From Neocallimastix lanati (nom. inval.) (Eukaryota; Neocallimastigomycota; Neocallimastigomycetes; Neocallimastigales; Neocallimastigaceae), in NCBI GenBank assembly GCA_016946835.1, contig JACVTC010000031.1, positions 125,001 to 150,000 on the forward strand: DNA of 25,000 nt, written 5' to 3'. This document shows, piece after piece, positions 1 through 11,745 of the stretch. Each line of letters starts with the position of its first letter. Position 1 is the first letter of the stretch. The translations under genes were made by a program, and so were the position numbers. Below the pieces are notes generated by a model. It was not told the DNA's origin and did not search any database. It was given only the letters and a program-made list of their open reading frames with translations.

Positions 1-334
1 AAAAAAAATAAATTTTATTTGTCTCTTTAAATCGCATCAAGCATGGCGTTTTTAGAATAATCATCAGAAATGATTTGGTTCTTAAACCAAAACATCCCAT
101 TTCATTTTACAATTTATATCAATAATGTCTGTATTTCTTCCACAAATAAGGATGTTATATAGTCGGTACCACGTCATATATATATTTACACACTCATTAT
201 TCATAAAGTTACTAATATTAACACTATTTTCACCAATTGATCTATTCAGAACATTATTAATATGGATACTATTATTTTACTATCATTAATATTAATGTTC
301 CTATTTTCACTATCACTAATAATATTATTATTAA

Positions 335-510
335 TAATACTTTCTATTGTTATTATTATTAATATTATACTCTTCGCTTCTTCTATCAGAATCAGTTCTT
401 GATTCTACATTATTCAAATCTGTGACAACAATGTTGATATTACTATTTGATATTGGACAATATTTGCTAATTGAAAACAATTTTTCATGAAGTTTTTCAA
501 TATCAATATT
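335..510 (-). pseudogene. Unclassified coding-like remnant, N-rich
   Basis: Read on the minus strand, about 58 codons run without a stop. They include the segments NIDIEKLHEKLFSISKYCP and VVTDLNNVESRTDSD and end in a short Asn run followed by TAA. The amino-acid mix and base composition look more coding-like than the surrounding AT background. Shorter peptide-like stretches also appear on the minus strand between about 1 and 180, for example WYRLYNILICGRNTDIID and NQIISDDYSKNAMLDAI, but in other frames and with stops between. I do not recognise a family. It could be part of the decayed element upstream (higher coordinates) or an unrelated relic, and it has no visible start codon. Confidence 0.25.
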
Positions 511-575
511 TCATTCTGGAGAGTTGCATTTCGCCAAGTGGCGTTTTTATATAAATAAATGAATGAATAAATATA
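509..575 (+). repeat. Diverged GTATTTCG-family core, copy 4
   Basis: The sequence GGAGAGTTGCATTTCGCCA followed by AGTGGCGTTTTTAT and imperfect AAAT units parallels the core of the three copies near 5.6-6.8 kb. Here CGCCA-AG-TGGCG forms a small perfect hairpin. The similarity covers about 25 bases plus the following AAAT tract, so this is a weaker member. Confidence 0.5.
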
Positions 576-801
576 TAAAAATTCAAAATATGTTTTTTAA
601 AACTTTTTTTTATAATATTTATTTAAAAATCAATACTATTTTAATATTATTTTTACAGATAATCTATTTTAAATATTTTTTAAAATAGTAATAAAATAAT
701 TATTTATTATATTTAATTATAAAAATATATTATTATTTTATATTATTATTTATTATTTATCAATTCTTTATTATTATTTATTTTATTTAATATCTAAATA
801 T

Positions 802-2270
802 TTACTTTAAAAAAATAAATACATCAATCATAGTAATATTTTTATTTGTTTTTCTGCTAAAATTTTTACACTCTTTATTCCATGCATGAGTTCTACAATA
901 TGATATATCTCTAAGTAAAACAGAGATAATAAAAATCAAGTTTTTCCTTTTTTTAAAACACCTTACCTTAGTAATCACCCATTTCCCCAATAGAGGAGGA
1001 ATGATAGATTCTTTAGAAATACAATAAAGGGATGTAAAGCTATTCCCATTAATTAGAAAATCCTTCAATCCAGTATAATCCTGAATTAACTAGTGTTTGT
1101 GTACTTCTCGTTCTTTCTTTGCTAGATCCAAGTAGAGGTGCATAGCATGAAACTTGCCCAATTACTAAAGCTGAAAATAGCATTCATCTATAAGGAACAG
1201 GAATATGAGGATTCTTAAGAAATCTTTTTTTTTTGGAATAAAGTGTTTACTAATTTTATTATTCATTCTCTGTATGATCGGTTTCAGCTCTAATTCATCT
1301 GAAAACGTTACATCTAAGTAGTTATAGCAATTCGTTTTAGGTAACTCTTGGCTTGAAAAATAAAAGGTAGGATTATTATTATTATGAAATCCTGAAACTT
1401 CTCCTTGTACTACTAAACTTGCATATTTATTGATGCCAAATTACATTTCATTATTTCTAGTCCACTTACTGGCAAACTTTAACAACTTCTTAAGTTGAGA
1501 TCTTGTTGAAGCACATAACACAACGCCATATGTAAAGAGATCTCTACAACAGCGTTTATCACCAATAATGAATCCATATTTATCACATCTATTAAAAATG
1601 TCATTAATAAACTAGTTAAACAAAATTGGTGATAGGGAACATCCTTGACGAAACACCTTTCTTAATACTAAATGACTCTGATAACCCTTTCACAAACCTT
1701 GAAAGATATATATAGGTTTTCATTAAAATTATAGTACTTAATATTATAGTGACGATTTTTCATTAGTATATTAAATATGGGAACTAAGTTATACTCTTTT
1801 TTAAGATCCAAAAAAGCAAGGTAAGTATCTTTATTTTCGTCTTTGACATATAATTCTTAGTGAAGTATAAAAACTTTTACATTCTTCTCTGTTACGAAAT
1901 CCAAATTGTTCTGATTTAATAAATTCTTTATCATTTCCATATTTAAAGATTCTATTAGAGATTGTTTTTCTCAAAATTTATAATTAATTATTGGTAAGAG
2001 AGATACAACAATAGTTATTACAATCTGATGAATTGCCCTTTTTATGAATAGAAACTATCGATGCTCTATTTCATGATTTTGGAAAACCACTATTCTAAAT
2101 ACGATCGATTAAGTAATTGAGATATTTAAAACCAGATTAAATAGTACAAATATTATTTTCACTAGATTCTTCTGAATCATCTTTACATGGAATTAAAGCT
2201 TTGAAGAATTCCATTGGAATTCCATCAGGATCACAAGCTTTAAAGTAGATGAAATCGCCTTGTAATGGTA
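802..2270 (-). pseudogene. Decayed non-LTR (LINE-type) retrotransposon reverse transcriptase
   Basis: Minus-strand reading in shifting frames recovers the ordered blocks of a LINE reverse transcriptase. Near 2,250-2,200 is DGIPMEFFKALIP. Near 2,095-2,000 are NSGFPKS and IHKKGNSSDCNNY. Near 1,910-1,770 are EQFGFRNREE and YLAFLDLKKEYN. RQGCSLSPILFN and FINDIFNRCDKYGF lie near 1,655-1,570, then KFASKWTRNNEM near 1,480-1,440. Further C-terminal segments follow, including ELPKTNCYNYLDV and then VIGQVSCYAPLLGSS and RTHAWNKECK down to 802. Several in-frame stops and at least two frame changes break it. The catalytic F-A-D-D site should sit at 1525-1536 but reads FTYG, so both aspartates are lost. 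No endonuclease domain is seen. The element is old and inactive. The RT identification is strong, but the exact clade cannot be named from sequence alone. Confidence 0.85.
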
Positions 2271-2735
2271 AGTAAAATTTTTTTATCTTTTGAATTTTTG
2301 TTTTTCTATTCGATTAATAAAAACTCTGTATATTGTAATAATTTTCTGTAAAATAATCATGTATAAACTAAAATGTAAAGGTAAATAAAATGTTAATAGT
2401 GAAAAACTATAAAAAGATTCCCATCCATTTAATAAAATCTTAAACACAAGCTTTGGAGTGAATCAATCTCCTACATTTCCATTTTACAATAACTACATGA
2501 GTTTAAATAATACTATTGAAAAATAAATATATACATATACAAAATAATGTTAAAAGTAAAAAATACACTAGATTCATTACAATGATAATATATAGAAACT
2601 ACATAATATTATTAATTATACAACTCCAATGTTACTACATATTCAGTTCAAAACAATATAAAACATCAGGTTCACTTTCTATATTCTTCCTATATTTCAA
2701 AATATATCTCTTCGTATTAGAAGCCCCTTAAGAAA

Positions 2736-2860
2736 AGATGACCATCGATTATCATTAGAATTACAGAAAACTGTAATTAGTACACCTGATATAGGCCATT
2801 TCTTTTCCTTTAATGCTCAATGGACCTGGAAAAACAGCTCATATCATTGAGAACATAAAA
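2736..2860 (+). pseudogene. Possible helicase Walker A fragment
   Basis: One plus-strand frame reads RLSLELQKTVISTPDIG. After a frame change, the next reads PLMLNGPGKTAHIIENIK at about 2807-2860. The arrangement (a Q-containing LxxxQK segment, then a short hydrophobic strand, then a glycine/GKT loop and IIE) resembles motif Q plus motif I of superfamily 1 helicases such as the SMUBP2/IGHMBP2 type, where the loop is GPPGTGKT. Here the loop is shortened to GPGKT and the frame is broken, so it would be a dead fragment. Nothing convincing is found downstream. The match is short and could be coincidental. Confidence 0.3.
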
Positions 2861-3159
2861 CATACTTTTTTACTTTAATTTATTTTTTCCTTAGTAATAG
2901 TAAAATTTATTTATCTATAGTTTATTTATAGTATTTATATATGTGATGTTAAAAATCTCAATGTTTTTATTTATTTACTAAATTAATTTATTTGAAGTAA
3001 AAGACTTATTATTTTTTTTTTAATAATACATAATTTAATAATATTTATAAATATAAAATATATTTAATGGATCATACATATTTCAATACATTATATACAT
3101 GATTTAATATTAATTAGATAAAAGAGGCTTATAGAAAATAAAAACTTTTTTAAAGCTTT

Positions 3160-3262
3160 ATTACTTGTATCATGAACTATAAAAAATATATAATAATATA
3201 ATATTATATAACAATTACTTGTATCATGAACTATAAAAAATATATAATAATGTTATATAACA
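3160..3262. repeat. 54-bp tandem duplication, two copies
   Basis: The segment beginning ATTACTTGTATCATGAAC at 3160 recurs at 3214. The two copies are nearly identical over their first 40 bases and end in TTATATAACAA. The second copy lacks a few bases of the TAATATAATATTA portion. It looks like a recent local duplication in non-coding DNA. Confidence 0.85.
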
Positions 3263-3496
3263 ATTTATTTGTAATACACTCTATATTTAAATTGTAATAA
3301 AAATAATAATTATTGATTAAATGTTTATTAAAAAATTTAAATTGAAAATACTAATTTTCTTACATGTTAAAATAATAATAATAAAAAAAAATAAAAAATT
3401 AAAAATATAAAAACCAAAAGAACAAGAAGAAGAAAAAGGAGTAAAAGAAAAAATAGAATAAAAATATTTAATACCATTTATTAAAAAAAGCAAAAA

Positions 3497-3531
<35 letters not shown>

Positions 3532-3692
3532 AAAATAAAAAGAAGTTTGTTTCTTACTAATTTTATATTTTATATTTTATTTTATCCTTTTTTTTTTAAA
3601 TAACTTACTTTTCTCAATAGAATTGAATTATAAAAGAAGTTTAAATATAATATTATTTAACTACATAAAAATTTCGAATTAAAAACTTAATG

Positions 3693-3756
3693 CTTATTGA
3701 CATATTGCCATCGAAAGTAAGTAATTAAATACTTTCAATGTCAATATGCCAATAAG
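3693..3756. repeat. Imperfect inverted repeat, 27-bp arms, 10-base loop
   Basis: The left arm (3693-3719) starts CTTATTG and ends GAAAGTA. The right arm (3730-3756) is its reverse complement at 24 of 27 positions, and the spacer is AGTAATTAAA. Pairing continues outward with a few mismatches to about 3686 and 3763. The arms contain G and C in otherwise A/T-only DNA. It may be a MITE remnant, a small foldback or a transcribed hairpin. No coding sense is apparent, and the site lies about 330 bases beyond the acetyltransferase stop codon. Confidence 0.8.
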
Positions 3757-4087
3757 AATTATGCATTTATAATAAATTTTTATTAAAATATATAATGAAT
3801 ATTCATCTTTTTTTTTTAAGAATAAAGCTATATAATCATACTTTTATATTTTGTTATTTATTATTACAATATATTAATAATACATATTAACGAATATAAA
3901 TAAACAATATTTAAGTTTAAAAAAAAAAAATTTTTTTAAACAAAATAATTGTAAAAATATAATGATTTTAATGGTAAATTATAGTAATCATTCCGAGTTT
4001 TACAATTCTTATACCCTCATTAACTCTCTTATTACTTATTACATAAATAATAAAGTCTATGCAAAGTGTTGAATCTTTTTTTTTTTT

Positions 4088-4549
4088 TTAAATTTGTGTT
4101 TTTTCCATATATACAAATTGTAATTCATCAGTGATTACTTTTTGATTGAATATCTTATATCCCAATTTTTGATAAAAATAAATATTATTTAAACTTTTGG
4201 TACTCGTAAAAAGTTCATATCGTTTTTTGGGAAAATACAATTCTATTTCTTTTAAAAGCTTTGTTCCATATCCATGACCTCTATGATCAGGATGAACCAT
4301 TAGTTTCCCAATATATACTGTTCCATTTTGCTCTTTTGCCCTTACAGAGCCTATAATAGCACCGTTATCATCGAGCATTTTGAGGATAACTCCTTCATTA
4401 TATTCATTAATAACCTCTTCTATGGTCTGCTTTAATGGAGGAATATCCCTGTTTCCAAATAAATTAGCTTCACTTTGATAAGCAAGATATTGTAAATCTA
4501 ATATTTCTTGTAAATCTTTTAATTCAGCTTTATAAATAATTCTTTCCAT
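4088..4549 (-). CDS. GNAT-family N-acetyltransferase, probably bacterial in origin
   Basis: This is an intact, intronless 153-residue protein. It is predicted to transfer an acetyl group from acetyl-CoA to an amine substrate that cannot be named, most likely in the cytosol because no signal peptide or membrane segment is seen. Motif A lies at about residues 79-101: a hydrophobic strand (YIGKLMVHP) leads into the acetyl-CoA pyrophosphate loop R90-G-H-G-Y-G95. Motif B lies at about 113-132 (FTSTKSLNNIYFYQKLGYK), with the Tyr and Asn positions typical of the family. The length is normal for a single GNAT domain. The start is ATG at 4549 and the stop is TAA at 4090-4088. Composition is clearly richer in G+C than the flanks. 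The motif B wording resembles acetyltransferases of Firmicutes, and together with the lack of introns this suggests horizontal transfer. The family call is firm, but origin and substrate are inferred. Confidence 0.92.
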   Translation of the reverse strand: MERIIYKAELKDLQEILDLQYLAYQSEANLFGNRDIPPLKQTIEEVINEYNEGVILKMLDDNGAIIGSVRAKEQNGTVYIGKLMVHPDHRGHGYGTKLLKEIELYFPKKRYELFTSTKSLNNIYFYQKLGYKIFNQKVITDELQFVYMEKTQI

Positions 4550-4831
4550 TCTAAATTTATTAAATATTTTTCAAAATAATTTTAAAAAAAAATAAATTAT
4601 AATATTAATATAATATAAATATTGCGAATTGATTTAAAATTAAATTGAATATAAAATAAAAATAATTCTTTTTTTGAAAATAATAGAAAATGTTTTTTTA
4701 TTTATTTCATTGGTTTAAAAATTTATAAATATTAATAAAATAATTAAATAAAAATTAAATTATAAAATAATATATAATTAATAAATAATAATAAATAATA
4801 TATAATTAATAAATAATAATAATAATAAATT

Positions 4832-4893
4832 ATAATACTAATAATAATATTATATATTGTAATTATTATTATAATTATTATTATTAGTATTAT
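4832..4893. repeat. A/T-rich inverted repeat with 17-bp arms
   Basis: Positions 4832-4848 and 4877-4893 are perfect reverse complements, centred on TAATACTAATAATAAT, with a 28-base spacer. The sequence is close to an AAT microsatellite, so the pairing may simply reflect low complexity, although the single C/G step in each arm is matched. Confidence 0.6.
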
Positions 4894-5218
4894 TTATAAT
4901 ATTGATTCCAAATAGACTCAAAAAAATATTATTTATTTATTTTTATTTATTATTTATTATATCTTATTTCAAAATTGATTTATTTTATTTACATTCATTA
5001 AACCTTGTTCAAAATGAACTTATTTAATTTAGTTTTCTTGGTTAGTAGTAATTTCAAATAGACTTTTATATATTTAATTTATTTAATTTTCTCATTAATA
5101 TTCAATTCCAATTTTTTTTTTTTTTTTTTTTGAATGTCAATACTTTAAGTGTAAATATAAATAATATACTTCTAATTAAAGTAATATATCTATATATTTA
5201 CTAAAATTAAAATTTACA

Positions 5219-5259
<41 letters not shown>
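5219..5259. repeat. AAT trinucleotide microsatellite
   Basis: About 13 uninterrupted AAT units lie in intergenic DNA with no coding context. Confidence 0.9.
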
Positions 5260-5262
<3 letters not shown>

Positions 5263-5672
5263 TATTACATATATTCAATTATAGTTTTAATTACATAAGA
5301 TAAATAAACACCAGTCGATGATTGCTTTTTGAAGAAATCCTATTTAGTTTTTTCTAAGTTTAAACCTTTATTTATTGCTTTCATTTATTAATAACTCTTT
5401 CTTTGTTATTGTTATAATTAATACTTTAGTCCTTTAATAACTTCTTAAACTATTAAAACTACTTATTAATTCTTTTTTTTTTTTTTTTTTTCAAAAATTC
5501 TTATCTTATGTAATAATTACTAGTTATAGTTATTTAAATTTAAAATAGGAAGTATTAATTTTCATTTAGTTATATATTTAAAAATGTTAATAAAAGTATT
5601 TCAAATCGATAAATAATGTCTTATATATAAAAAAAAATATTAAATATAAAATTATAAGAATATGTAAGTATT

Positions 5673-5818
5673 GTATTTCGGAAAGTTGAATTTCGCCATT
5701 TAGATTTTTTATTGATGTAATTTAACGCCATAAAAATTTTAATACAATTATAAATAAATAAATAAATAAATAATAAATAAATAAATAAATTATAATCGGA
5801 TTTAGAAATAAATATAAA
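5673..5818 (+). repeat. GTATTTCG repeat family, copy 1
   Basis: This copy begins GTATTTCGGAAAGTTG, followed by AATTTCGCCA. It continues through a TTGATGTAATTTAACGCCATAAAA segment and an array of AAAT units, and ends with ATAATCGGATTTAGAAATAA. The same order of blocks recurs at 6147 and 6605. It has no open reading frame. Confidence 0.85.
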
Positions 5819-5961
5819 TGTGTTAAGAAGTGATTAAGAAAATATTTAATATATTTTATTTTTTATTTTATAACAAAAAGACTGAATAAATAATATTTAA
5901 TCATGTTATATCTCTTTTTCCTATTTTTTTTTTAAAAAAAATTGTTAAAACTTTTTAGATG

Positions 5962-6136
5962 TTCTTATTTTTTGTTTAATATTTTTTTTATATTTAAGAT
6001 ATTATTTATTGGTTTGAAATACTTTTATTAACTATTATGATGATTAATGTATGAATTTTGACTTAAAGTTCATATTATAAATTATATATAAAAGTATTTT
6101 ATTAATTATAATAATATTTGAGATATTTTAATATTA
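5962..6136. repeat. Left arm of a long inverted repeat
   Basis: This segment is the reverse complement, with scattered differences, of 6442-6591. Shared landmarks include TTATTGGTTTGAAATACTTT and TTTGACTTAAAGTTCATA. The left arm carries about 20 extra bases near 6030-6055. The two arms enclose repeat copy 2. Confidence 0.75.
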
Positions 6137-6146
6137 TGTAAGTGTA

Positions 6147-6300
6147 GTATTTCGAAAAGTTGAATTTCGCTATGTAGCTTTTTTATTGATGCAATTAACG
6201 CCATAAAATTTTTAATACAATTATAAATAAATAAATAAATAAATAAATAATAAATATATAAATAAATAAATTATAATCAGATTTAGAAATAAATATAAAT
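6147..6300 (+). repeat. GTATTTCG repeat family, copy 2
   Basis: The block order matches copy 1: GTATTTCG, AAGTTGAATTTCGC, AACGCCATAAAA, the AAAT array and then ATAATCAGATTTAGAAATAA. It sits in the centre of the long inverted repeat formed by 5962-6136 and 6442-6591. Its right flank (AAAAAGACTGAATAAATAAT, about 6354) repeats the right flank of copy 1 near 5876. Confidence 0.85.
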
Positions 6301-6441
6301 ACGTTATCATTAAAAAATAAAATATAATAAATATTTTCTTAAACACTTCATAACAAAAAGACTGAATAAATAATATTTAATCATGTTATATTCTCCTTTT
6401 CCTATTTTTTTTTTTTTTAATAAAAATTGTTATACCTTTTT

Positions 6442-6591
6442 AGATAATATTAAAATATCTCAAATATTATTATAATTTTATATATAATTTATAATATGAA
6501 CTCTAAGTCAAAATTCATAATAAAAGTATTTCAAACCAATAAATAATATCTTAAATATAAAAAAAAAATATTAAATAAAAAATTATAAGAA
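6442..6591. repeat. Right arm of a long inverted repeat
   Basis: This is the reverse-complement partner of 5962-6136. Its outer end (AAAAGTATTTCAAACC to AATTATAAGAATATG) also matches, in direct orientation, the left flank of copy 1 at about 5595-5660. The repeats therefore interleave and are not simply nested. Confidence 0.75.
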
Positions 6592-6604
6592 TATGTTAAG
6601 TGTT

Positions 6605-6779
6605 GTATTTCGGAAAGTTGAATTTCGCCATGTTGCTTTTTAATTAATGTAATTTAACACCATAAAATTTTAATATAATTATAAATAAATAAATAAATAA
6701 ATAAATAAACAAATAAATAAATAAATAAATAATAAATAAATAAATAAATTATAATCAGATTTAGAAATAAATATAAATT
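6605..6779 (+). repeat. GTATTTCG repeat family, copy 3
   Basis: This copy begins GTATTTCGGAAAGTTG, is followed by AATTTCGCCATGTTGC and AACACCATAAAA, then carries the longest AAAT array of the three copies. It ends ATAATCAGATTTAGAAATAA. Most of the length difference between copies comes from the AAAT array. Confidence 0.85.
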
Positions 6780-6869
6780 AGAAAAATTCATATAATAAAT
6801 AAAAAAAGAAAAGTGAAGTTTCTTTTTCATTGATTAAAAAATTAACAAACATTTTGATATAATTAAATG

Positions 6870-6918
6870 TTACACGACATTTAATTAATTAATTAATTAA
6901 TTAATTATTTAATTATTT

Positions 6919-6954
<36 letters not shown>

Positions 6955-6957
6955 TTA
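6870..6957. repeat. TTAA and TTTA simple repeats
   Basis: A run of TTAA units (about 6878-6905) passes into TTTA units (about 6921-6955). The rest of 6790-7240 is AT-rich DNA with no gene signal. Confidence 0.85.
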
Positions 6958-7243
6958 AATCAATTATTAAATATTTAATCAAAAGATAAAAATAAAAATA
7001 ATAATATTATTTGAAAAATAGGAATAACTAATATTTTTTTTTTTTCAAATTAAAGCTTATATGTTAATTTAATCTATTCTCCAATCTAATATTGAGAATT
7101 TATTTTTTTATATTTATGATGATATTGGAACAATTAGATGATGAATATGTATAATTATATATTGTAAAATGATTTATATTTTAATTTATGTATTATATAT
7201 ATAAAACTACTTTATAAAATTATTTCATAAATATTAATGAATA

Positions 7244-7275
7244 ATTATAGATATCATCTTCATGATATCTATAAT
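7244..7275. repeat. Perfect hairpin, 14-bp arms, CTTC loop
   Basis: ATTATAGATATCAT (7244-7257) is followed by CTTC and then the exact reverse complement ATGATATCTATAAT (7262-7275). It lies just upstream of the first recognisable ankyrin-like segment and is unconnected to a visible promoter or terminator. Confidence 0.85.
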
Positions 7276-7289
7276 AATATTTTATTAAC

Positions 7290-9080
<1,791 letters not shown>

Positions 9081-10383
9081 CAAAATAATAATTTTAATAT
9101 ATATATTGTGAATATATGCGTAATGCAACCTTTCCCAGATAATTTATGTTATTTATCATATGTTTTACATATATTTATGATTTAAAATTAAAAAAAAAAT
9201 ACTGAATAATAAAAAAAAATTAAATATTTTTCAATATATTTCATAAAGGTATAATTATATAATATATATTTATAATATTTAATATATATTACATTAAATA
9301 TATTATTTATTATGTGTATTATTTAATTATAATTCAATAATTTTTATTTAATTATAATATATTAAAATTCAATTATAATATATTTTAATTAATTAATAAT
9401 AAATACTAATTGCTAATTAATTATATTACAAATAATTTAATATTTAATAAATATAATTGATTATATTATTATATATTAACACAATTAACATAGCATATAT
9501 TTCATATATATTTTTATTTTATTTTAATTAATTAAAATTTTTCAACATATTAAATATTCATATATTGATTTATATTGTTTATTTATGGATAATTAATAAT
9601 TTACTTTTTTGGTTAAAATAGTAATTAAATTTTGAAAAAAAAAATTAAAAAAATTAAAATTTATTTTTTATTTTTTAAAATTTAAAAATTTAATTTAAAA
9701 AAAAATATTTAAAAAAGAAAAAAAAAATTAGAAAAGGAATTAAAAGAAATAATAAGAATGATAGGAATTAAAAATGTAATGATAATAAAAGTTAATAATT
9801 ATAGAATGTATTGATTAGAGAGATAACTTTTCACTGAAAATAATGCTATAAATTCAACAATAAAATGAGAAGAATAAGAAAAAATTTATTTAATTATATA
9901 TATATATAAATATGTATATTTCTGTTTTTTATATCATTTATATTTTATATTATTTTTAAATTCTAGTATTCTAATATTTTAAATTCTAATATTCTAACAT
10001 TCTGTATACTTATTATGTTTCATGCTCTTTAATTCAATTTTTTTATATTTTATTTTTTTTTATTTTTTTATTATTATTAAACTTTAATATTTAAATTATT
10101 TTCTTTTCTTTCCTTATTTTATATAGTTATTAACATTTATTATTATTATTATTATTATTAATAAATATGTATATCTAAATATATACATATGCATTTTTTT
10201 TTCTTCTTTGTTTTGGTGTTTTTTTTTATTATAGTATTAATTTGAATTTTAATTTGTTAATAAATTTTAATTATTATAATATTTTTTTTCTTTTTTTTTT
10301 AAAAAAAAATATATATTAATGATTTAAATATTTTATATATATATAATTTATTAACTAATTTTCTATTTTTTTAAATTTTTTCT

Positions 10384-10424
<41 letters not shown>

Positions 10425-10785
10425 TATATATAGTTTTTTCTTTCTACTTTCTTTCTATTATAAAATTTATTTATAGTTGTACATATTATTGAAATAGAAA
10501 GGAGGAAATATTACCAAATAAAAAAATTATTAAAAAAAGAATAAAATAAAATAAAATAAAATTATATAAAAGGAAAAGAGTAAAAAAGTAAATTTCCATT
10601 TAAATATAATGTTAATAAAAATTACATATCTTTCATTAAAAAATGTTTTTTAATTTTTCATTAACAACAAAAAAAATAAAAAATATATTATACTACTGAA
10701 TGAAATGGAAGATATTTGATTATTAGAAATAGAATAGTGTAATTGTATTTCATAAAACTGAATAAAATAGAAGAAATTGGAATAC

Positions 10786-10834
<49 letters not shown>

Positions 10835-11029
10835 AAAAAAAAAGTATATATATAAATTTATAATTTAAAATAATATAGAAGAATAAAATTGAAAAAAGTA
10901 GAATTTCTTGAAAAACAAAGGAAATTACATAATATATTTTATGTAAATTTTTGATTTATCAATATATAATTATGTTATTAAATAAAGAAATGCTGAAATA
11001 AAAATTACAATATAACATATATTAATATA

Positions 11030-11075
<46 letters not shown>

Positions 11076-11745
11076 AACACAAAACCACTCATCCTTTAAA
11101 AATGACAACATGATTGATAAAGAGACTACAAACAAAGTTTAAATAAAGCAGTAAATTAATAAATGTGTTAAATATATTATGTAAACCGTTATATAAATAG
11201 ATATTGATAAAAATTGATGTTAAAGGATGTGATGATAATTATCTTAGATATATAATAAAAAAAGAAAAAAAAATGATACTATCTCTTTATGTTTATATGC
11301 ATAATATTTGAATAAGAAAATTTATATAATTATTAATATTATTAAATATTAACAAAAAAATTTTTTATTGAAATATTTTTTTTATTTTTATATTTATCCA
11401 TTTATTTATCTATCTATTTATTTATTTATTTATTTATAATTTTTTATGAAGAGCTATTATAGGATTATATTTTTTTCCTTTTTTGGAATATTACATATAG
11501 CAATAATTGTAATCTAATAATAATTAATTAGAATAATATTAAATAAAAACCATCATATTATCAATCCAAATTATATATACACACATATTCATTTATATAT
11601 TCATACAAATATATATACCCCACTTCAATATTTCTTATTCATTTTTATCATTCTATTTAATTATTGAAGGAAAATTTTTCATATAAAATAAAATAAAAAG
11701 AAAGTATAAAAAGAAAAAAATAAAAATAAAAATAAGATATTTATA
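9081..11745. other. 2.6-kb AT-rich intergenic region without gene signal
   Basis: Nothing coding was found on either strand. The region consists of A/T simple sequence, poly(T) at about 10394-10421, poly(A) at 10792-10832 and 11031-11062, AAAT arrays and ATAT runs. A short less-biased patch at 11076-11160 (starting CACAAAACCACTCATCC) could belong to the 5' region of the following gene but carries no open frame. Confidence 0.6.
10792..10832. repeat. Poly(A) tract of 41
   Basis: An uninterrupted A run, followed by G and ten more A. Similar tracts lie at 11031-11062, 18785-18818 and 19593-19637. None is attached to an obvious retrocopy. Confidence 0.9.

Larger units (their letters stand above)
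2861..4087. other. AT-rich intergenic DNA with small repeats
   Basis: No gene is seen here. The stretch is nearly pure A/T and contains a 54-bp tandem duplication (3160-3262), a poly(A) run near 3500-3530 and the imperfect inverted repeat at 3693-3756. It separates the relic region from the 3' end of the acetyltransferase gene. Confidence 0.7.
4550..5579. other. AT-rich intergenic DNA
   Basis: No gene is seen. The stretch holds A/T simple sequence, a TAATACTAATAATAAT inverted pair (4833-4848 with 4877-4892), an AAT microsatellite at about 5219-5259 and several poly(T) runs. It probably includes the promoter of the minus-strand acetyltransferase, but no recognisable element stands out. Confidence 0.6.

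Noticed and set aside
2516-2731. 71-codon plus-strand open frame
   Set aside because: Its composition is what random A/T-rich DNA gives, with no motif.
6660-6745. Possible CRISPR-like regular array
   Set aside because: It is an AAAT microsatellite without distinct spacers, in a eukaryotic context.
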